NCBI GenBank assembly: GCA_003482405.1
Contig: DMZB01000008.1
Coordinates: 1-8,425 of the forward strand
DNA length: 8,425 nt
Direction: 5' to 3'
Source: Lactobacillus sp.
Lineage (GTDB): Bacteria > Bacillota > Bacilli > Lactobacillales > Lactobacillaceae
The notes beneath the pieces were generated by a model. The model saw nothing but the letters and a program-made list of their open reading frames with translations, did no database searches and had not been told where the DNA came from. Shown in pieces: positions 1 to 6,634 of this stretch. Positions within the stretch are counted from its first letter, which is position 1; the number at the start of each line of letters is the position of its first letter. Made by a program: the position numbers and the translations under genes.

Positions 1-171
1 ATTCACGCCTATTCAACTTTGAATGGTGATGCGGCGTTTAAAATCTTAATTGTCGCGTTGGCATATTACGTAGCACCATTGATCTATGCCTTATTAGTAT
101 GGGCCGTATTCAAGAAGTTTCTACCAAAAACATTCAATGAGACAGACTGGAAAGTTGATTTAAGTAAGTAA
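1..171 (+). CDS. C-terminal end of an unidentified integral membrane protein (5' end outside window)
   Basis: Frame 1 is open from the left edge to a TAA at 169-171 and gives 56 residues. Residues about 13-37 form a hydrophobic segment rich in Leu, Ile, Val, Ala and Tyr, which looks like a final transmembrane helix. It is followed by a basic VFKKFLPK stretch and a short polar tail ending DWKVDLSK. By the positive-inside rule this is a last helix with a cytoplasmic C terminus, as in many secondary transporters (APC, NCS1 or MFS type). The fragment is too short to name a family or substrate. The next gene starts 31 nt downstream on the same strand with no terminator between them, so the two may be co-transcribed. 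Certain as coding sequence on composition and context only; the function is not recognised. Confidence 0.7.
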   Translation: MHAYSTLNGDAAFKILIVALAYYVAPLIYALLVWAVFKKFLPKTFNETDWKVDLSK

Positions 172-186
172 TCTGATAATGATATC

Positions 187-195
187 AAGAAGGGA
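187..195 (+). promoter_or_regulatory. Ribosome binding site that fixes the start of the ketopantoate reductase-like gene
   Basis: AAGAAGGGA ends 7 nt before the ATG at 203, which is ideal Shine-Dalgarno spacing. An in-frame ATG at 179 lies upstream of this site and would add eight residues (MISRREYT) before the Rossmann strand. That earlier start has no such site in front of it. I therefore place the start at 203, where the protein begins MKIAIAGAGAMG as its family normally does. Confidence 0.75.
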
Positions 196-202
196 ATACA
201 CA

Positions 203-1144
203 ATGAAAATAGCAATTGCAGGTGCTGGGGCTATGGGCAGTCGATTTGGAAAAATGCTACAAGATTCCGGACAAACGGTAACTCTAATAGATAATTGGGC
301 AGCTCATGTATCACAAATTCAAAAACATGGACTTCTTGTTCATACCGATGGACAAGAGCAAATTGTGAAATTTGAGGCCTTTCAACCTTCCGAACTCAAT
401 TTTCAACAGTTTGACCTCATAATTTTATTCACTAAGGCGATGCAAATGGAGGGCATGCTACAAGATATTCAAAAAGCAATTGGTCACAATACAAAGATTT
501 TGGTTTTGGCAAACGGGATAGGAAACATTGAAACGATAGAGCATTTCATTCCCCGAAAACAAATCATCGCGGGTGTAACCGTATGGTCGTCCGAGTTAGA
601 CGGTCCTGGTGAGATAACTTTAACCGGGACAGGCTCCGTTACTTTACAGGCGGTTCAACCGGATGACAATAATGCTCTCTTTTTACAGCAACTAGTCACC
701 CTTATGAACAATGCCAAGTTGAATGTAACAGTATCTAATAGTGTGATTGAAGCAATATGGAAAAAAGCTGCCTTCAATTGTGTTCTCAACACCTATACCA
801 GTCTTATTAGCTGCAATGTCGGCGAATTTGGTGCATTTTCAAATCGAGATTTTCTAATCGACAATGTCTTAAATGAAATCACATCAGTGGCGAAAGCAAT
901 GAAAGTACCATTCAACAAGCAAGAAACCCTAGACCTAATCTTAAGTCAGTTCAAGCCAGGCCAAAACGGATCTCATTACGCGTCCATGTACCAGGACCTC
1001 TCACAAAATCGTCTTACCGAAATCGACTACCTTAATGGCTACATTGCCAAAAAGGGTGCAGAATTTCATATTCCAACCCCGGTTAATTCCTTACTAACTG
1101 CACTTATTCACTGTCGAGAGGAATTAAATCAAATGCAAAAATAA
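203..1144 (+). CDS. panE: Ketopantoate reductase (ApbA/PanE) family NAD(P)H-dependent dehydrogenase
   Basis: The product has 313 residues, the normal size for this family. The N-terminal Rossmann fold carries the nucleotide motif GAGAMG at residues 7-12 directly after the first strand. FTKAM at 76-80 and LANGIGN at 102-108 match the family's VKA and QNGxGN motifs. In the C-terminal helical domain, W186-x-K188-x-x-x-N192 supplies the expected catalytic Lys and Asn, and TEIDYLNG has the conserved Glu (E273). The classical reaction is NADPH reduction of 2-dehydropantoate to pantoate in pantothenate and CoA synthesis. Many lactic acid bacteria lack the rest of that pathway, and related proteins of similar length reduce 2-keto acids to D-2-hydroxy acids. 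No panB, panC or panD lies next to it, so the substrate is open and the symbol reflects the family. It follows the fragment at 1-171 by 31 nt and runs convergently to dnaB. Confidence 0.85.
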   Translation: MKIAIAGAGAMGSRFGKMLQDSGQTVTLIDNWAAHVSQIQKHGLLVHTDGQEQIVKFEAFQPSELNFQQFDLIILFTKAMQMEGMLQDIQKAIGHNTKILVLANGIGNIETIEHFIPRKQIIAGVTVWSSELDGPGEITLTGTGSVTLQAVQPDDNNALFLQQLVTLMNNAKLNVTVSNSVIEAIWKKAAFNCVLNTYTSLISCNVGEFGAFSNRDFLIDNVLNEITSVAKAMKVPFNKQETLDLILSQFKPGQNGSHYASMYQDLSQNRLTEIDYLNGYIAKKGAEFHIPTPVNSLLTALIHCREELNQMQK

Positions 1145-1194
1145 ATTCTTCAAATTTTACTTTTCAAAATAATAATAATTTAGTCTGACTGATA

Positions 1195-1227
1195 AACGGG
1201 TGCGCATCAAAACGATGCACGCCCGTT
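1195..1227. terminator. Imperfect hairpin between convergent panE-like gene and dnaB, possible bidirectional terminator
   Basis: The arms 1195-1208 and 1214-1227 pair over 14 positions around a 5-nt AAAAC loop. On either strand there is one G·U wobble and one mismatch. It lies in the 102-nt gap between two converging genes, where a shared terminator is expected. The U-run is weak on both sides. In the dnaB direction the first T-rich stretch (AAATTATTATTATT) begins only about 10 nt after the stem. In the + direction there is only a short GGTTTC. The position supports termination and the tail is poor. Confidence 0.5.
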
Positions 1228-1246
1228 ATATGGTTTCAATGTCACT

Positions 1247-2629
1247 TTAGTTCTGCGTATTATACGCAATGTTCGAAAATTTATTATAGGACTTCACGAA
1301 CAATAGCTTAACGGTTCCCCGCGCCCCGGAACGGTTTTTCTCAATGATAACTTCAACTTCCCCAACATTTTGATCCTCGTCATCACGTGGATCGTTGTCG
1401 TTATCTTCATTGTCATTATCACGTTCGTAATAGTCATCACGATACAGAAAGGCAACAATATCAGCGTCTTGTTCGATTGAGCCAGATTCACGAATGTCTG
1501 ATAGCACTGGTCGCTTGTCTTGTCGTTGTTCCAAACCACGAGATAGCTGGGACAGTGCAATTACAGGCACCCGCAATTCCTTGGCCAACTTCTTTAACTG
1601 ACGGGAAATATCCGAAACTTCCTGTTGTCGATTTTCTTTATTGCCGCCTTCAATCAGCTGCAAGTAGTCGACAATGATAATGCCTAGATCATGTTCCTTA
1701 GCTAGTCGCCGACATTTCGCACTAATTTCTGCCATTCGGTTACCAGGCGTATCATCAATGTACACACTGGTTTTTGAGAGTGCGCCCATGGCCACCACTA
1801 AGTTCTGCCATTCCTCGTCGGTCAATTGACCCGTTCGTAAATGATTTGCGTCAATACTGCCTTCCGCACACAACATACGGTTGACCAGAGACTCAGCACC
1901 CATTTCCAAACTAAAAAGGGCAACTGTTTTGTTCGTTTTCGTAGCGACGTTCTCGGCAATGTTCAAAACAAAAGCAGTCTTACCTACCCCGGGACGTGCA
2001 GCAAGGATAATTAATTCATCGTCATGAAAACCAGTGGTCATCTTATCCAACTCATGAAAGCCAGTGGCCAATCCAGTAATTTCATCACCGTTCTTAGACA
2101 ATTCATTGACGGTGTTCATCGCTTGATTCAACACATCCGCAATTGGCTTGAAACCACCGCTACTCCGGTCGTCGGCCACCTTCATGATTTCAGTCTCAGC
2201 GTTTTCAAGTAATGTTGAAACGTCATCTTCTTCATTGTATGAGCGAGTGACAATATCGGTAGCGGTCTTAATCAATCGCCGCAACAACGCTTTTTCCTGA
2301 ACGATTTTAGCATAATATACAACGTTGGCCGCAGTTGGCACAGCCTGTGCCAATTCAGCGATATAGGTCACACCACCAACATCATCAATTTGTCCGTTAG
2401 CTGTCAACGCGTCATTAACGGTCACAGCGTCTACCACTGTACCATTGTCATTAAGGTCGACCATTGTTTGAAAAATGATTTGATGGGCTCGTCGATAAAA
2501 GTCCTCAGGTTGGAGATATTCCATTGCCTCGGGCATGGCATCATTGCTTAAAAAGATGGCCCCTAAGACGGCCTGCTCTGCTTCAATGTTTTGTGGCGGG
2601 GTCTGTTCCCGCAAATCTACATTATCCAT
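1247..2629 (-). CDS. dnaB: Replicative DNA helicase DnaB (called DnaC in Bacillus)
   Basis: This 460-residue protein is the hexameric helicase that unwinds duplex DNA 5' to 3' ahead of the replication fork. Residues about 10-110 form the DnaB N-terminal domain, which contacts primase and packs into the hexamer collar. A linker follows, then the RecA-like motor. The motor has Walker A RPGVGKTAF at 212-220, SLEMG near 240-244, Walker B IIIVDYLQL with D321, and SQLSRGLEQR followed by LSDIRESGSIEQDAD at 377-390. KNRSGARG at 431-438 holds the probable arginine-finger region. No intein interrupts it. An acidic Asp/Asn-rich stretch at about 403-420 enlarges the loop before the finger strand. GGAG lies 5 nt ahead of the ATG. 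It is the last gene of the minus-strand block and sits behind the hairpin at 2654-2692, so it depends on readthrough or on a promoter I could not locate. Confidence 0.97.
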   Translation of the reverse strand: MDNVDLREQTPPQNIEAEQAVLGAIFLSNDAMPEAMEYLQPEDFYRRAHQIIFQTMVDLNDNGTVVDAVTVNDALTANGQIDDVGGVTYIAELAQAVPTAANVVYYAKIVQEKALLRRLIKTATDIVTRSYNEEDDVSTLLENAETEIMKVADDRSSGGFKPIADVLNQAMNTVNELSKNGDEITGLATGFHELDKMTTGFHDDELIILAARPGVGKTAFVLNIAENVATKTNKTVALFSLEMGAESLVNRMLCAEGSIDANHLRTGQLTDEEWQNLVVAMGALSKTSVYIDDTPGNRMAEISAKCRRLAKEHDLGIIIVDYLQLIEGGNKENRQQEVSDISRQLKKLAKELRVPVIALSQLSRGLEQRQDKRPVLSDIRESGSIEQDADIVAFLYRDDYYERDNDNEDNDNDPRDDEDQNVGEVEVIIEKNRSGARGTVKLLFVKSYNKFSNIAYNTQN

Positions 2630-2653
2630 GCTATCTCCATTAACTCTTGATCC

Positions 2654-2692
2654 AAAATAACAAAACGCACCATTTCCCGGGAAATAGTGCGG
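2654..2692 (-). terminator. Hairpin terminator or attenuator between rplI and dnaB
   Basis: In the minus-strand RNA the arms 2691-2681 and 2676-2666 pair over 11 bp without a break (one G·U at 2671/2686) around a 4-nt CCGG loop. The stem is followed at once by a U-rich tail, TTTTGTTATTTT (plus-strand A-rich 2665-2654). It begins 22 nt after the rplI stop and ends about 25 nt before the dnaB start. On the + strand the same site has a C·A mismatch and no U-run, so the signal is directional. It would end most gdpP-rplI transcripts and lower dnaB expression. Confidence 0.8.
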
Positions 2693-2713
2693 TCAAAATC
2701 TAAACTATTGCGA

Positions 2714-3166
2714 CTACTGTTCAACTACATGAACACGAATCTTAGCCGTAATTTGACTGTGCAGTTTCACAGGCACATTGGTATATCCAAGTACCCGAAT
2801 TGGTTCCCTTAATTCAATTTTGTGTTTGTCTAGCTTAATGTTGAACTGCTGATCTAAAGCTTGTGCAATTTGTTTAGACGGAATTGAACCAAATAATCGA
2901 CTATCAGAACCAGCCTTGGCTTTAATTTCGACAACTGTCTTATCGTCTTCCAATTGATCTTTTAGCTCCTGAGCAGTTGCTAACTCTGCGGCTTCTTCGC
3001 GGGCTTCAGCACGTTGTTGACCCTTTAATTGACTCATTGCATTGGCAGTAGCTGCCTTTGCTTTACCAGTCTTGATTAAGAAATTCTGGGCAAAACCATC
3101 GGGAACTTCTTTCACTTCACCACGTTTGCCACGACCACGAACATCCTGCGTAAAAATAACTTTCAT
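2714..3166 (-). CDS. rplI: 50S ribosomal protein L9
   Basis: The product has 150 residues, the usual L9 length. It binds 23S rRNA near the base of the L1 stalk with its N-terminal domain and projects from the 50S subunit on a long helix; the family helps keep the reading frame. The start [18 protein letters not shown] and the stretch [21 protein letters not shown] match the L9 signature region. At the usually basic position of the GYARNYL motif the protein reads GFAQNFL, so the Arg is Gln. Residues about 45-78 form the charged Ala/Glu-rich connecting helix. The C-terminal domain holds [19 protein letters not shown] and ends KIRVHVVEQ. It starts 6 nt after the gdpP stop, in an arrangement that points to coupled translation, and is followed by a terminator hairpin. 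Confidence 0.97.
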   Translation of the reverse strand: MKVIFTQDVRGRGKRGEVKEVPDGFAQNFLIKTGKAKAATANAMSQLKGQQRAEAREEAAELATAQELKDQLEDDKTVVEIKAKAGSDSRLFGSIPSKQIAQALDQQFNIKLDKHKIELREPIRVLGYTNVPVKLHSQITAKIRVHVVEQ

Positions 3167-3172
3167 TAGTTG

Positions 3173-3182
3173 TTACTCCTTT
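3173..3182 (-). promoter_or_regulatory. rplI ribosome binding site embedded in the end of gdpP
   Basis: On the minus strand AAAGGAG lies 9 nt before the rplI ATG. The same bases encode the last Lys and Glu of GdpP, and its TAA stop follows directly. A ribosome finishing gdpP therefore ends on the rplI Shine-Dalgarno sequence, a layout typical of translational coupling. Confidence 0.75.
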
Positions 3183-5200
3183 GCATCTTGTGCCGCTTCA
3201 GCTGCCTGATTATCAAGAATATTCAATAATTCTTGGCGAACATCCGTTACACTTTGATTTTCAATTTGTGTAGCTGCATTCTGTAAGTGACCACCGCCAC
3301 CCATTTGTTCCATGAGAACCTGAACGTTGATCTCTCCTGTCGAACGCGCTGAGATCCCGACGCGATTATCCGCGCGCTTCGTAATTACAAACGAGGCCTG
3401 AACACCAGCCATATTTAGTAACGAGTCTGCGGCTTGGGCCGCTGTAACCGAATCATATGCGGTATCATCCTCACCGGCAATCAAGGCCATATGATCATCA
3501 ACGAGTTCAACCCGACTAATCAAGTGATTACGCTGCATATAGCTGTCAGGATTTTCTTTGTTAAATTGAACGATCAATTCGGCATCCGCACCTGCTGACC
3601 GCAAGTAACTGGCCGCGTCAAACGTCCTTGTGCCAGTGTGGTTGGTAAAATGCTTCGTGTCGATTTCAATTCCTGACAACATCGCCGTTGCTTCGATCTT
3701 GTTCATCGCGTTTGCTTCCTGTGGTTGATACTCTAACATCTCTGTAATTAACTCACAAGTAGAACTTGCATATGGTTCAATATAAACCAAAATTGGGTTC
3801 TCGGGGAACTCTTCACCGCGACGATGGTGATCAATAATCACCGTACGATTTTGTAATTTGTCATAGACGTTTTCAGCCATTGATAGTGACGGTTTTGAAT
3901 GATCAACCATGACTAACAAACTTTGGTCTGTCGCGCGATTAACCGCATCTGCCGGCGTAATAATTGCATCTTTGACCTCGGAATAATTATCAATAGACTG
4001 TAACAGCCGTTGAATGTCTGAGTGTGACTGTTGCGCCTCATCCAGGATAATCCAACACTTTTTACCATTCATTTGCGCAATTCGGCGAATACCAAGACTA
4101 GCCCCAATAGAGTCCATATCAGGCGTCTGGTGCCCCGCAACAAAGATCTGGTCCGACTGTCCAAATAATTCTTGAAGTGCCTGAGAAATCATTCTAGCAC
4201 GCACACGCGTCCGCTTTTCCATTGGGTTGGTCTTCCCGCCGTAAAAGCGGGCTTCCTGATCCTCAGCCTTGACAACAACTTGATCACCACCACGTCCAAG
4301 CGCTAGATCAAGGTTGCTTTGTGCCAACCCAGCCAAGCGATTGATATCTTTTTGGCCATAAGCCAAGCCCATGGATAACGTCAGTGGGAAGTTCTGTTTG
4401 GAAGTTGTTTCGCGAATGGTATCCAAAATTTTAAACTTATCAGTTTCAAGATTTTCGAGGTCACTCAGGTGTCCAACAAGTAGATAATGATCGGAGTTTA
4501 AGCGCCGCAAATAGGTGTTAAAATCCTTCGTCCAGTCTGTCAATGTACTAGTGACATAGTTACGGAGCGTTGAAATATCTGAATCGCTCATGCTTTGCGT
4601 GACTTCGTCGTAGTTATCCAACGAAATAATTCCAAGCACCAACTGTTCATTATGATAATCACGCTCAATTTGTGCATAATGACTGACATCCATCAAATAC
4701 ACGACATTTAACTCGGGTTGAACGAGTAAATAAAATTGCTTATCGCCCCACGCAATGGTGCTGTATTCATCATCCTTAGCGTGTTTTTCGATGGCATCTG
4801 CTAATGTTTGATCCACATCAGCAATGCTCTTACCCAATACCTCTGTATCGCCGAAGTACGCCTGCAAATATGGGTTAATCCATGCAATCCGCTGATGATC
4901 GTTGAAAATTAAGACGCCCATTGGCATTTCAATCAGCGCTTCCTGCTCGCCACGTTTGATTCGATACGACAGATCAGCAATGAATTCCTGTGTATCAATG
5001 CTAATTTCCTGTAACGTATTGAAAATGACGATCAACACGACGACGGCAGCGACTAGCACAATCAGCCCAAATATCCAATTCAGCATGAACGCTGTGATGA
5101 CCCCTAACAGGCCCAGTGCCATTCCGTAAAATGCAATCCAGCGCAAACGCGTATTTTGCATAAAAACGGGCAACCGGAACCGTGAAAGTAATTGCCTCAT
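3173..5200 (-). CDS. gdpP: Cyclic-di-AMP phosphodiesterase GdpP (YybT type, DHH-DHHA1)
   Basis: This 675-residue membrane protein hydrolyses the second messenger c-di-AMP to pApA. It thereby influences potassium and osmolyte balance, cell-wall stress and beta-lactam tolerance. Two transmembrane helices lie at about residues 22-42 and 43-61. A PAS-like domain follows at about 85-175, and a degenerate GGDEF domain at about 180-305, which lacks a usable GGDEF motif as is normal for the family. The catalytic DHH domain has GHQTPDMDSIG at 356-366, MVDH at 431-434, the DHH triplet at 457-459 and IEIDTKHF around D514. DHHA1 carries GGGGH at 634-638. All metal-binding motifs are present, so the enzyme should be active. 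The ATG has AAAGGA 9 nt upstream. It is separated from rpsR by a strong terminator and probably has its own promoter, then continues into rplI. Confidence 0.96.
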   Translation of the reverse strand: MRQLLSRFRLPVFMQNTRLRWIAFYGMALGLLGVITAFMLNWIFGLIVLVAAVVVLIVIFNTLQEISIDTQEFIADLSYRIKRGEQEALIEMPMGVLIFNDHQRIAWINPYLQAYFGDTEVLGKSIADVDQTLADAIEKHAKDDEYSTIAWGDKQFYLLVQPELNVVYLMDVSHYAQIERDYHNEQLVLGIISLDNYDEVTQSMSDSDISTLRNYVTSTLTDWTKDFNTYLRRLNSDHYLLVGHLSDLENLETDKFKILDTIRETTSKQNFPLTLSMGLAYGQKDINRLAGLAQSNLDLALGRGGDQVVVKAEDQEARFYGGKTNPMEKRTRVRARMISQALQELFGQSDQIFVAGHQTPDMDSIGASLGIRRIAQMNGKKCWIILDEAQQSHSDIQRLLQSIDNYSEVKDAIITPADAVNRATDQSLLVMVDHSKPSLSMAENVYDKLQNRTVIIDHHRRGEEFPENPILVYIEPYASSTCELITEMLEYQPQEANAMNKIEATAMLSGIEIDTKHFTNHTGTRTFDAASYLRSAGADAELIVQFNKENPDSYMQRNHLISRVELVDDHMALIAGEDDTAYDSVTAAQAADSLLNMAGVQASFVITKRADNRVGISARSTGEINVQVLMEQMGGGGHLQNAATQIENQSVTDVRQELLNILDNQAAEAAQDAKE

Positions 5201-5233
5201 GTTGTTCGTTCCTTTCCATAAAGTCCTGTTAAC

Positions 5234-5261
5234 AGTTTATCACATCTAATGCCCCCAAAAC
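5234..5261 (-). promoter_or_regulatory. gdpP: Weak candidate promoter for gdpP-rplI
   Basis: The gap between the rpsR terminator and gdpP must hold a promoter if the terminator works. The best -10 I see on the minus strand is TAAACT (5239-5234), preceded by TGTGA. A poor -35 (TGTTTT) lies 17 nt upstream. This would give a leader of about 27 nt with the AAAGGA site inside it. A 10-bp palindrome CTGTTAACAG (5226-5235) overlaps the -10 and start region. This is read by eye from a degenerate signal, so confidence is low. Confidence 0.35.
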
Positions 5262-5317
5262 ATGACCCGGGTAAGTCCGTGACCGTTGAAATAATGCGGC
5301 AGACAAAAAATGACTAG

Positions 5318-5349
5318 ACGAAAAAAACAGCCCCAATAAGGGCTGTTTT
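5318..5349 (-). terminator. Intrinsic terminator of rpsF-ssb-rpsR
   Basis: On the minus strand AAAACAGCCC pairs perfectly over 10 bp with GGGCTGTTTT around a 6-nt loop (arms 5349-5340 and 5333-5324). The stem runs straight into a T-run of seven. It begins 12 nt after the rpsR stop. GC-rich stem, short loop and U-run make this the clearest terminator in the window. The plus-strand copy has only a short T-run, so it mainly acts on the minus strand. Confidence 0.92.
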
Positions 5350-5361
5350 CTAAATCATTGA

Positions 5362-5604
5362 TTAGTCTTCGGCTACGAATGGAAGCAAGCCCATGATCCG
5401 TGAACGCTTGATTGCCACCGTCAAACGACGTTGGTTCTTAGCGGACGTACCAGTCACCCGACGAGGTAAAATCTTGCCTCGTTCTGAGATGAACCGTTGC
5501 AACAATTCTGTGTCTTTGTAATCGATATATTCGATGTGGTTTGCGGCGATGAAGTCTACCTTACGGCGACGACGGTTACCACCACGACGACGTTGATCTG
5601 CCAT
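5362..5604 (-). CDS. rpsR: 30S ribosomal protein S18
   Basis: The product has 80 residues. S18 binds 16S rRNA in the platform of the small subunit as a heterodimer with S6, which is encoded two genes upstream in the same operon. The N terminus is Arg-rich ([18 protein letters not shown]). The core [25 protein letters not shown] and the tail [11 protein letters not shown] are the classic S18 signature. It has no cysteines, so it is the zinc-independent form. AAGGAGG sits 8 nt before the ATG, and the gene follows ssb by 24 nt. A strong terminator follows it, so it is the last gene of the operon. S6 and S18 made in a fixed ratio fits feedback through the rpsF leader. Confidence 0.98.
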   Translation of the reverse strand: MADQRRRGGNRRRRKVDFIAANHIEYIDYKDTELLQRFISERGKILPRRVTGTSAKNQRRLTVAIKRSRIMGLLPFVAED

Positions 5605-5628
5605 GATATGATCCTCCTTCTTTTGAGA

Positions 5629-6174
5629 CTAGAATGGAAGGTCGTCATCCGAGATGTCGATGCTTTCGCCATTACCGGCAAAAGGATCGGCTGGGGCCTG
5701 GCTTGATTGGCTGGTTGGTGCAGCACTACCTGCATTGTTCCCGCCGTTATTGTTGCCAGTGCCACCAAACGGATTGGCGCTTCCTGATTGAGGAGCATTA
5801 TTATTGAAGCCGCCGTTGTTATTTGCGTTATTGTTCGTCCGTTGATCTGATTGAGAACGGGACTCAAGTAAGGCGAAGTTTTCAACGACCACTTCGGTGA
5901 CGTAAACGCGCTGGCCCTGCTGGTTATCGTAGTTCCGGGTTTGAATCCGGCCCTCGATACCAACCAAAGAACCCTTATGCGTAAAGTTAGCGAAATTTTC
6001 CGCTGACTTTCGCCAGATAACACAGTTAATGAAATCAGCTTCTCGCTGGCCCTGTTGGTTAGTGAACTGACGGTCCACCGCCAACGTAAAGGATCCAACA
6101 GCTGCTCCTGATTGTGTGTAACGAACTTCAGGGTCACGGGTCAAGCGTCCAGTAAGAACTGCGCGATTAATCAT
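5629..6174 (-). CDS. ssb: Single-stranded DNA-binding protein SSB
   Basis: The product has 181 residues. It coats single-stranded DNA at replication forks and recruits repair and replication proteins. Residues 1 to about 106 form the OB fold: MINRAVLTGRLTRDPEVRYT, then FINCVIWRKSAENFANF with W54, then GSLVGIEGRIQTR. Residues about 107-172 are a disordered linker rich in Asn, Gly, Gln and Ser with short NNN and NNGG runs. The last nine residues DISDDDLPF are the acidic tip that docks partner proteins. This complete tip marks the essential chromosomal SSB rather than a shortened paralogue. AGAGGAG lies 10 nt before the ATG. Its position between rpsF and rpsR is standard in Firmicutes and ties SSB supply to ribosomal protein transcription. 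Confidence 0.98.
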   Translation of the reverse strand: MINRAVLTGRLTRDPEVRYTQSGAAVGSFTLAVDRQFTNQQGQREADFINCVIWRKSAENFANFTHKGSLVGIEGRIQTRNYDNQQGQRVYVTEVVVENFALLESRSQSDQRTNNNANNNGGFNNNAPQSGSANPFGGTGNNNGGNNAGSAAPTSQSSQAPADPFAGNGESIDISDDDLPF

Positions 6175-6212
6175 AGTGGTAGTGCTCCTCTCTAAAAGTT
6201 TTGGTTAAAAGG

Positions 6213-6512
6213 TTACTTATCGTCACGTTTAACGATCATGTGACGTAAGATGCCATCACTGATTTTAGCTAAACGATCAAATTCGTTTAAAGCTTCTTCC
6301 TGGTCAGTGGTTAGGTTAACAACGTGGTAAGTACCTTCGTTGAAGCCTCCAATTTCGTACGCAAAGCGACGAGTTGACCAGTCTTTTGAATCAGCAATTG
6401 TTGCACCGTTGTCCGTCAAAATCTTGTCAAAACGTTCAACTAAGGCTTGCTTAGCTTCACTGTCAAGATCTGGGCGAACGATGTAAGTAATTTCATACTT
6501 AGTTGCTAACAT
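6213..6512 (-). CDS. rpsF: 30S ribosomal protein S6
   Basis: The product has 99 residues, typical for S6. It binds the 16S rRNA platform together with S18. The sequence opens [20 protein letters not shown], a common beginning for the family. [23 protein letters not shown] contains the conserved RR and YEI region that contacts S18 and rRNA. The C terminus, [12 protein letters not shown], fits the family's last strand. AAGGAGG lies 10 nt before the ATG. It is the first gene of the operon and is preceded by a structured leader and a near-consensus promoter. A 38-nt gap without a terminator leads to ssb. Confidence 0.98.
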   Translation of the reverse strand: MLATKYEITYIVRPDLDSEAKQALVERFDKILTDNGATIADSKDWSTRRFAYEIGGFNEGTYHVVNLTTDQEEALNEFDRLAKISDGILRHMIVKRDDK

Positions 6513-6599
6513 CGACTGTATACCTCCTTATGGTCTTTTGACTCGCTATTTTTCAAGCGGGTAAGGAGTCATTCGCCAAAATGGCGAACGCTCACGAAC
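6513..6599 (-). ncRNA. rpsF 5' leader with S6:S18-binding hairpin motif
   Basis: Two structures precede rpsF in the predicted leader. The first is a 9-bp hairpin (6590-6570) with a UUU loop. The second, at 6570-6540, has an outer stem GACT/AGTC, a 7-nt one-sided bulge CCTTACC, and an inner stem CGCT/AGCG closing an 8-nt loop. The bulge runs into CCCG (6561-6558). This resembles the bulged hairpin with conserved CCG that is known to bind the S6:S18 complex in rpsF leaders and to mimic its 16S rRNA site. That mechanism gives feedback repression of the operon. In addition, CTCCTTA (6568-6562) is exactly complementary to the Shine-Dalgarno TAAGGAG (6530-6524). The fold was drawn by hand; assignment to the family is inferred from position plus motif. 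Confidence 0.75.
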
Positions 6600-6603
6600 T
6601 AAA

Positions 6604-6632
6604 ATTATAGCATGGCAAAGCTTAAATAACAA
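6604..6632 (-). promoter_or_regulatory. Strong sigma-A promoter of rpsF-ssb-rpsR
   Basis: On the minus strand -35 TTGTTA (6632-6627) and -10 TATAAT (6609-6604) are separated by exactly 17 nt. The -10 is consensus and is preceded by TGC, an extended -10 element. Transcription should start near 6597-6599, giving a leader of roughly 85 nt. It is the best promoter visible in the window. Confidence 0.88.
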
Positions 6633-6634
6633 GG

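Noticed and set aside
179..202. Upstream ATG giving eight extra residues to the ketopantoate reductase-like protein.
   Set aside because: The good ribosome binding site lies between this ATG and the one at 203, and the family begins at the Rossmann strand.
2043..2051. DnaA-box-like TTATCCAAC.
   Set aside because: Single imperfect copy inside dnaB; no cluster of boxes or AT-rich unwinding region that would suggest an origin.
2022..2070. Near-identical 19-nt direct repeats 30 nt apart within dnaB (17 of 19 matches).
   Set aside because: Both copies encode TGFH in the family-conserved stretch TGFHELDKMTTGFHDD, so protein conservation explains them.
2194..2207. Sequence on the minus strand one mismatch from the CcpA cre consensus.
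   Set aside because: It lies deep in the dnaB coding region, the consensus is loose, and a single-mismatch hit is expected by chance in several kilobases.
5556..6137. Long alternative reading frame of 193 codons on the minus strand overlapping ssb and rpsR.
   Set aside because: It is a shadow of ssb in another frame; the ssb frame has a full OB fold and acidic tip, while this one has no family features.
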